From assembly GCA_040391605.1 (NCBI GenBank), contig JBEBXK010000002.1, forward strand, positions 144,694-208,693: 64,000 nucleotides of DNA. The letters run 5' to 3'. The first letter of the stretch is position 1. The number at the start of each line of letters is the position of its first letter. Positions 62,574-64,000 of the stretch are shown here, piece after piece. Below the pieces are notes generated by a model, which saw only the letters and a program-made list of their open reading frames with translations, did no database searches and had not been told where the DNA came from. A program made the position numbers and the translations under genes. Source of the DNA: Vulgatibacter incomptus_A. Lineage in GTDB: Bacteria > Myxococcota > Myxococcia > Myxococcales > Vulgatibacteraceae.

Positions 62574-64000
62574 TCAGCTCTGGCTGATGCCGCCGAAGAT
62601 GGGCGAGTGATGCTGCGCGATGGTGCGGCCGCCGCCGACGTACATGTGGACACCGCAGGGCAGGCACGGATCAAAGCTGCGCACGGTGCGCATGATGTCG
62701 ATGCCCTTGAAGTTGTCGGGGCCGTTCTCCTCGAAGATGGGGAGGCCCTGTACGGCGTCCTCGTAGGGGCCGGGGGTGCCGTAGATGTCTCTGGGGCTCG
62801 CGTTCCAGGGGGTGGGCGGGTAGGGGTGGTAGTTGGCGATCTTTCGGTCGCGGATGACGAGGTGGTGGGAGAGGACGCCGCGCACGGCCTCGTGGAAGCC
62901 GCAGCCGATGGCCTCGTCGGGGACGTCGAACTCCTGGAAGGTCTTGATGTCTCCGACCCGGATCCGCTCGAGGGCCTTCTCGACGAAGAAGAGGGCCATG
63001 GCGGCGGAGTAGGCGAGGAAGTAGGCCCTGGCCCTGTCGCGCTCGATGGTATTGGACCATTTGGGCACCTTCCACTCGAACTCCATCTCTCCGAGGTTGG
63101 CGGTCTTTGGCAGGCTGATCTTCACGCTATGACCGGTGGCGCGGACGAAGGGGGTCTTCACCCGATCCGCCAGGGCGGTGACCCAGAGCCTGGCGAGCGG
63201 GCCGCCGCCGGTGTCGAGGGGGAGGTAGTAGCCGGTGCGATCATCGAACCATCGCGGGCTCATCACCCAGCTATAGGGGCCGTCGGCGAGGTTGCGCTTC
63301 TGGGGCTTGGGGATGGTGGTCTGATTCCAGGGGTGGCGCTTGTCGATGGGGTTGCCCAGGGGATCCTTGGTGACGAAGAGGGCCTCGTTCTCCCAATCGT
63401 CGTAGAAGGAGCTTCCCAGGAGGATCCGCATCCCGAGGTTGATGTCGATGAGGCTGGTGGTCACCAGCTCACCGTCGACGACGATTCCGGGGGTGACGTA
63501 CATGGCTCGTCCCCAATCGGCCATGGTCTCGTAGCGGTAATCGCAGACATCGGGATCCTGGAAGGAGCCCCAGCAGCCCAGGAGGATGCGGCGGTTTCCC
63601 ACCTGCTCATAGCCGGGCAGCGCCTCGTAGAAGAAGTCGAAGATGTCGTCGTTGAGCGGGACGAGCTTCTTGGCGAAGTCGATGAATTTGATCAGCCGGG
63701 AGAGGTAGTCGGTGAAGAGCTGAGGGGTCGCGACGGTCCCCACGCCGCCGGGGTAGAGGGTGGAGGGGTGGACGTGTCTCCCTTCCATCAGGCAGAACAT
63801 CTCCCGAGTGAGGCGGCTCATCTGCAGCGCCTCGAGATACATGCTCCCGGTGAAGGGGTTGAAGGCCCTCATGATGTCCGCGATGGTGCGGTAGCCATGG
63901 ATCTTGGCGTTGGGCGCTTCGGTGGCCTCGGCCTTGGCGAGGAGGTTGGGGTTGGTCTCCTTGACCATCTGCTCGCAGAAGTCGACGAAGACTAGATTGT
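62574..64000 (-). CDS. [NiFe]-hydrogenase large subunit (5'-truncated)
   Basis: Catalytic subunit binding the NiFe centre. The frame continues past the right edge without a start, so the N-terminal RxCGxC part is outside. The C-terminal ligand motif DPCLPCGVH is present at 62640-62690 on the minus strand, followed by 23 residues that the maturation endopeptidase should remove after His. FNPFTGSMYLEALQMSRL, NGRRILLG-like turns and AAMALFFVEKALERIRVGD fit the family. Length beyond 475 residues suggests a group 1-type enzyme; the GVHMYVGGG ending suits the high-affinity (group 1h-like) branch, not certain. Confidence 0.92.
   Translation of the reverse strand, partial: NLVFVDFCEQMVKETNPNLLAKAEATEAPNAKIHGYRTIADIMRAFNPFTGSMYLEALQMSRLTREMFCLMEGRHVHPSTLYPGGVGTVATPQLFTDYLSRLIKFIDFAKKLVPLNDDIFDFFYEALPGYEQVGNRRILLGCWGSFQDPDVCDYRYETMADWGRAMYVTPGIVVDGELVTTSLIDINLGMRILLGSSFYDDWENEALFVTKDPLGNPIDKRHPWNQTTIPKPQKRNLADGPYSWVMSPRWFDDRTGYYLPLDTGGGPLARLWVTALADRVKTPFVRATGHSVKISLPKTANLGEMEFEWKVPKWSNTIERDRARAYFLAYSAAMALFFVEKALERIRVGDIKTFQEFDVPDEAIGCGFHEAVRGVLSHHLVIRDRKIANYHPYPPTPWNASPRDIYGTPGPYEDAVQGLPIFEENGPDNFKGIDIMRTVRSFDPCLPCGVHMYVGGGRTIAQHHSPIFGGISQS

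Noticed and set aside
62240..62587. Plus-strand frame opposite the small gene at 62288-62518
   Set aside because: Gly/Ala-rich, no ribosome site and only the minus frame has a strong GGAGGAG start.

Overview
The window is high-GC (about two thirds or more G+C by eye), gene-dense DNA with strong GGAGG-type ribosome binding sites and frequent TTG/GTG starts. The gene content (a eukaryote-like Ser/Thr kinase, Cys- and Gly-rich lipoproteins, a choice-of-anchor/vWA surface protein, formylglycine-type lipoprotein, SprT-like and MoxR/DUF58/transglutaminase genes) points to a myxobacterium (Myxococcota). The species cannot be fixed from the sequence alone.

Layout. 1-9.7 kb: acyl-CoA metabolism (thiolase, aldehyde dehydrogenase, two enoyl-CoA hydratases, thioesterase, quinone oxidoreductase-like MDR enzyme, 3-hydroxyacyl-CoA dehydrogenase), interrupted by a Ser/Thr kinase and a beta-propeller-like membrane-anchored protein. 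9.7-25 kb: a SprT-like metalloprotease carrying an in-frame repeat insertion, a malic enzyme/phosphotransacetylase, a methyltransferase, a polysaccharide deacetylase lipoprotein, UvrA, a DUF962 membrane protein and a 1012-residue surface lipoprotein. 25-31 kb: MoxR ATPase, a single polypeptide joining DUF58 to a TgpA-type transglutaminase, and an ABC-F protein. 31-40.6 kb: secreted proteins, a PlsX/App1-like overlapping pair, two paralogous Gly-rich lipoproteins, QueG and a cob(I)alamin adenosyltransferase, an orphan adenine methyltransferase and NhaA. 40.6-54.7 kb: HD phosphohydrolase, NUDIX-metallo-beta-lactamase fusion, aconitase, Rnk-like factor, thyA-folA, a transglutaminase-like protein, an AlbA_2/ATPase regulator with a striking operator, GrpB, an M23 endopeptidase and a two-component system. 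55-64 kb: two low-GC small secreted proteins, a cobalamin riboswitch in front of a Cys-rich FGE-domain lipoprotein, a GT-C glycosyltransferase, a diheme peroxidase-like lipoprotein and the end of a NiFe hydrogenase large subunit with a small gene behind it.

Functional threads. Thiolase, hydratases, dehydrogenase and thioesterase form a beta-oxidation-like set feeding aconitase and malic enzyme. Cobalamin recurs: QueG (a B12 enzyme) lies beside a PduO-type adenosyltransferase, and a cobalamin riboswitch lies 18 kb away. The most unusual signals are a family of hairpin-rich repeats sitting at gene 3' ends, one copy of which is translated in frame inside the SprT-like gene; the riboswitch-controlled surface lipoprotein; and the tandem/inverted operator of the AlbA_2 gene.
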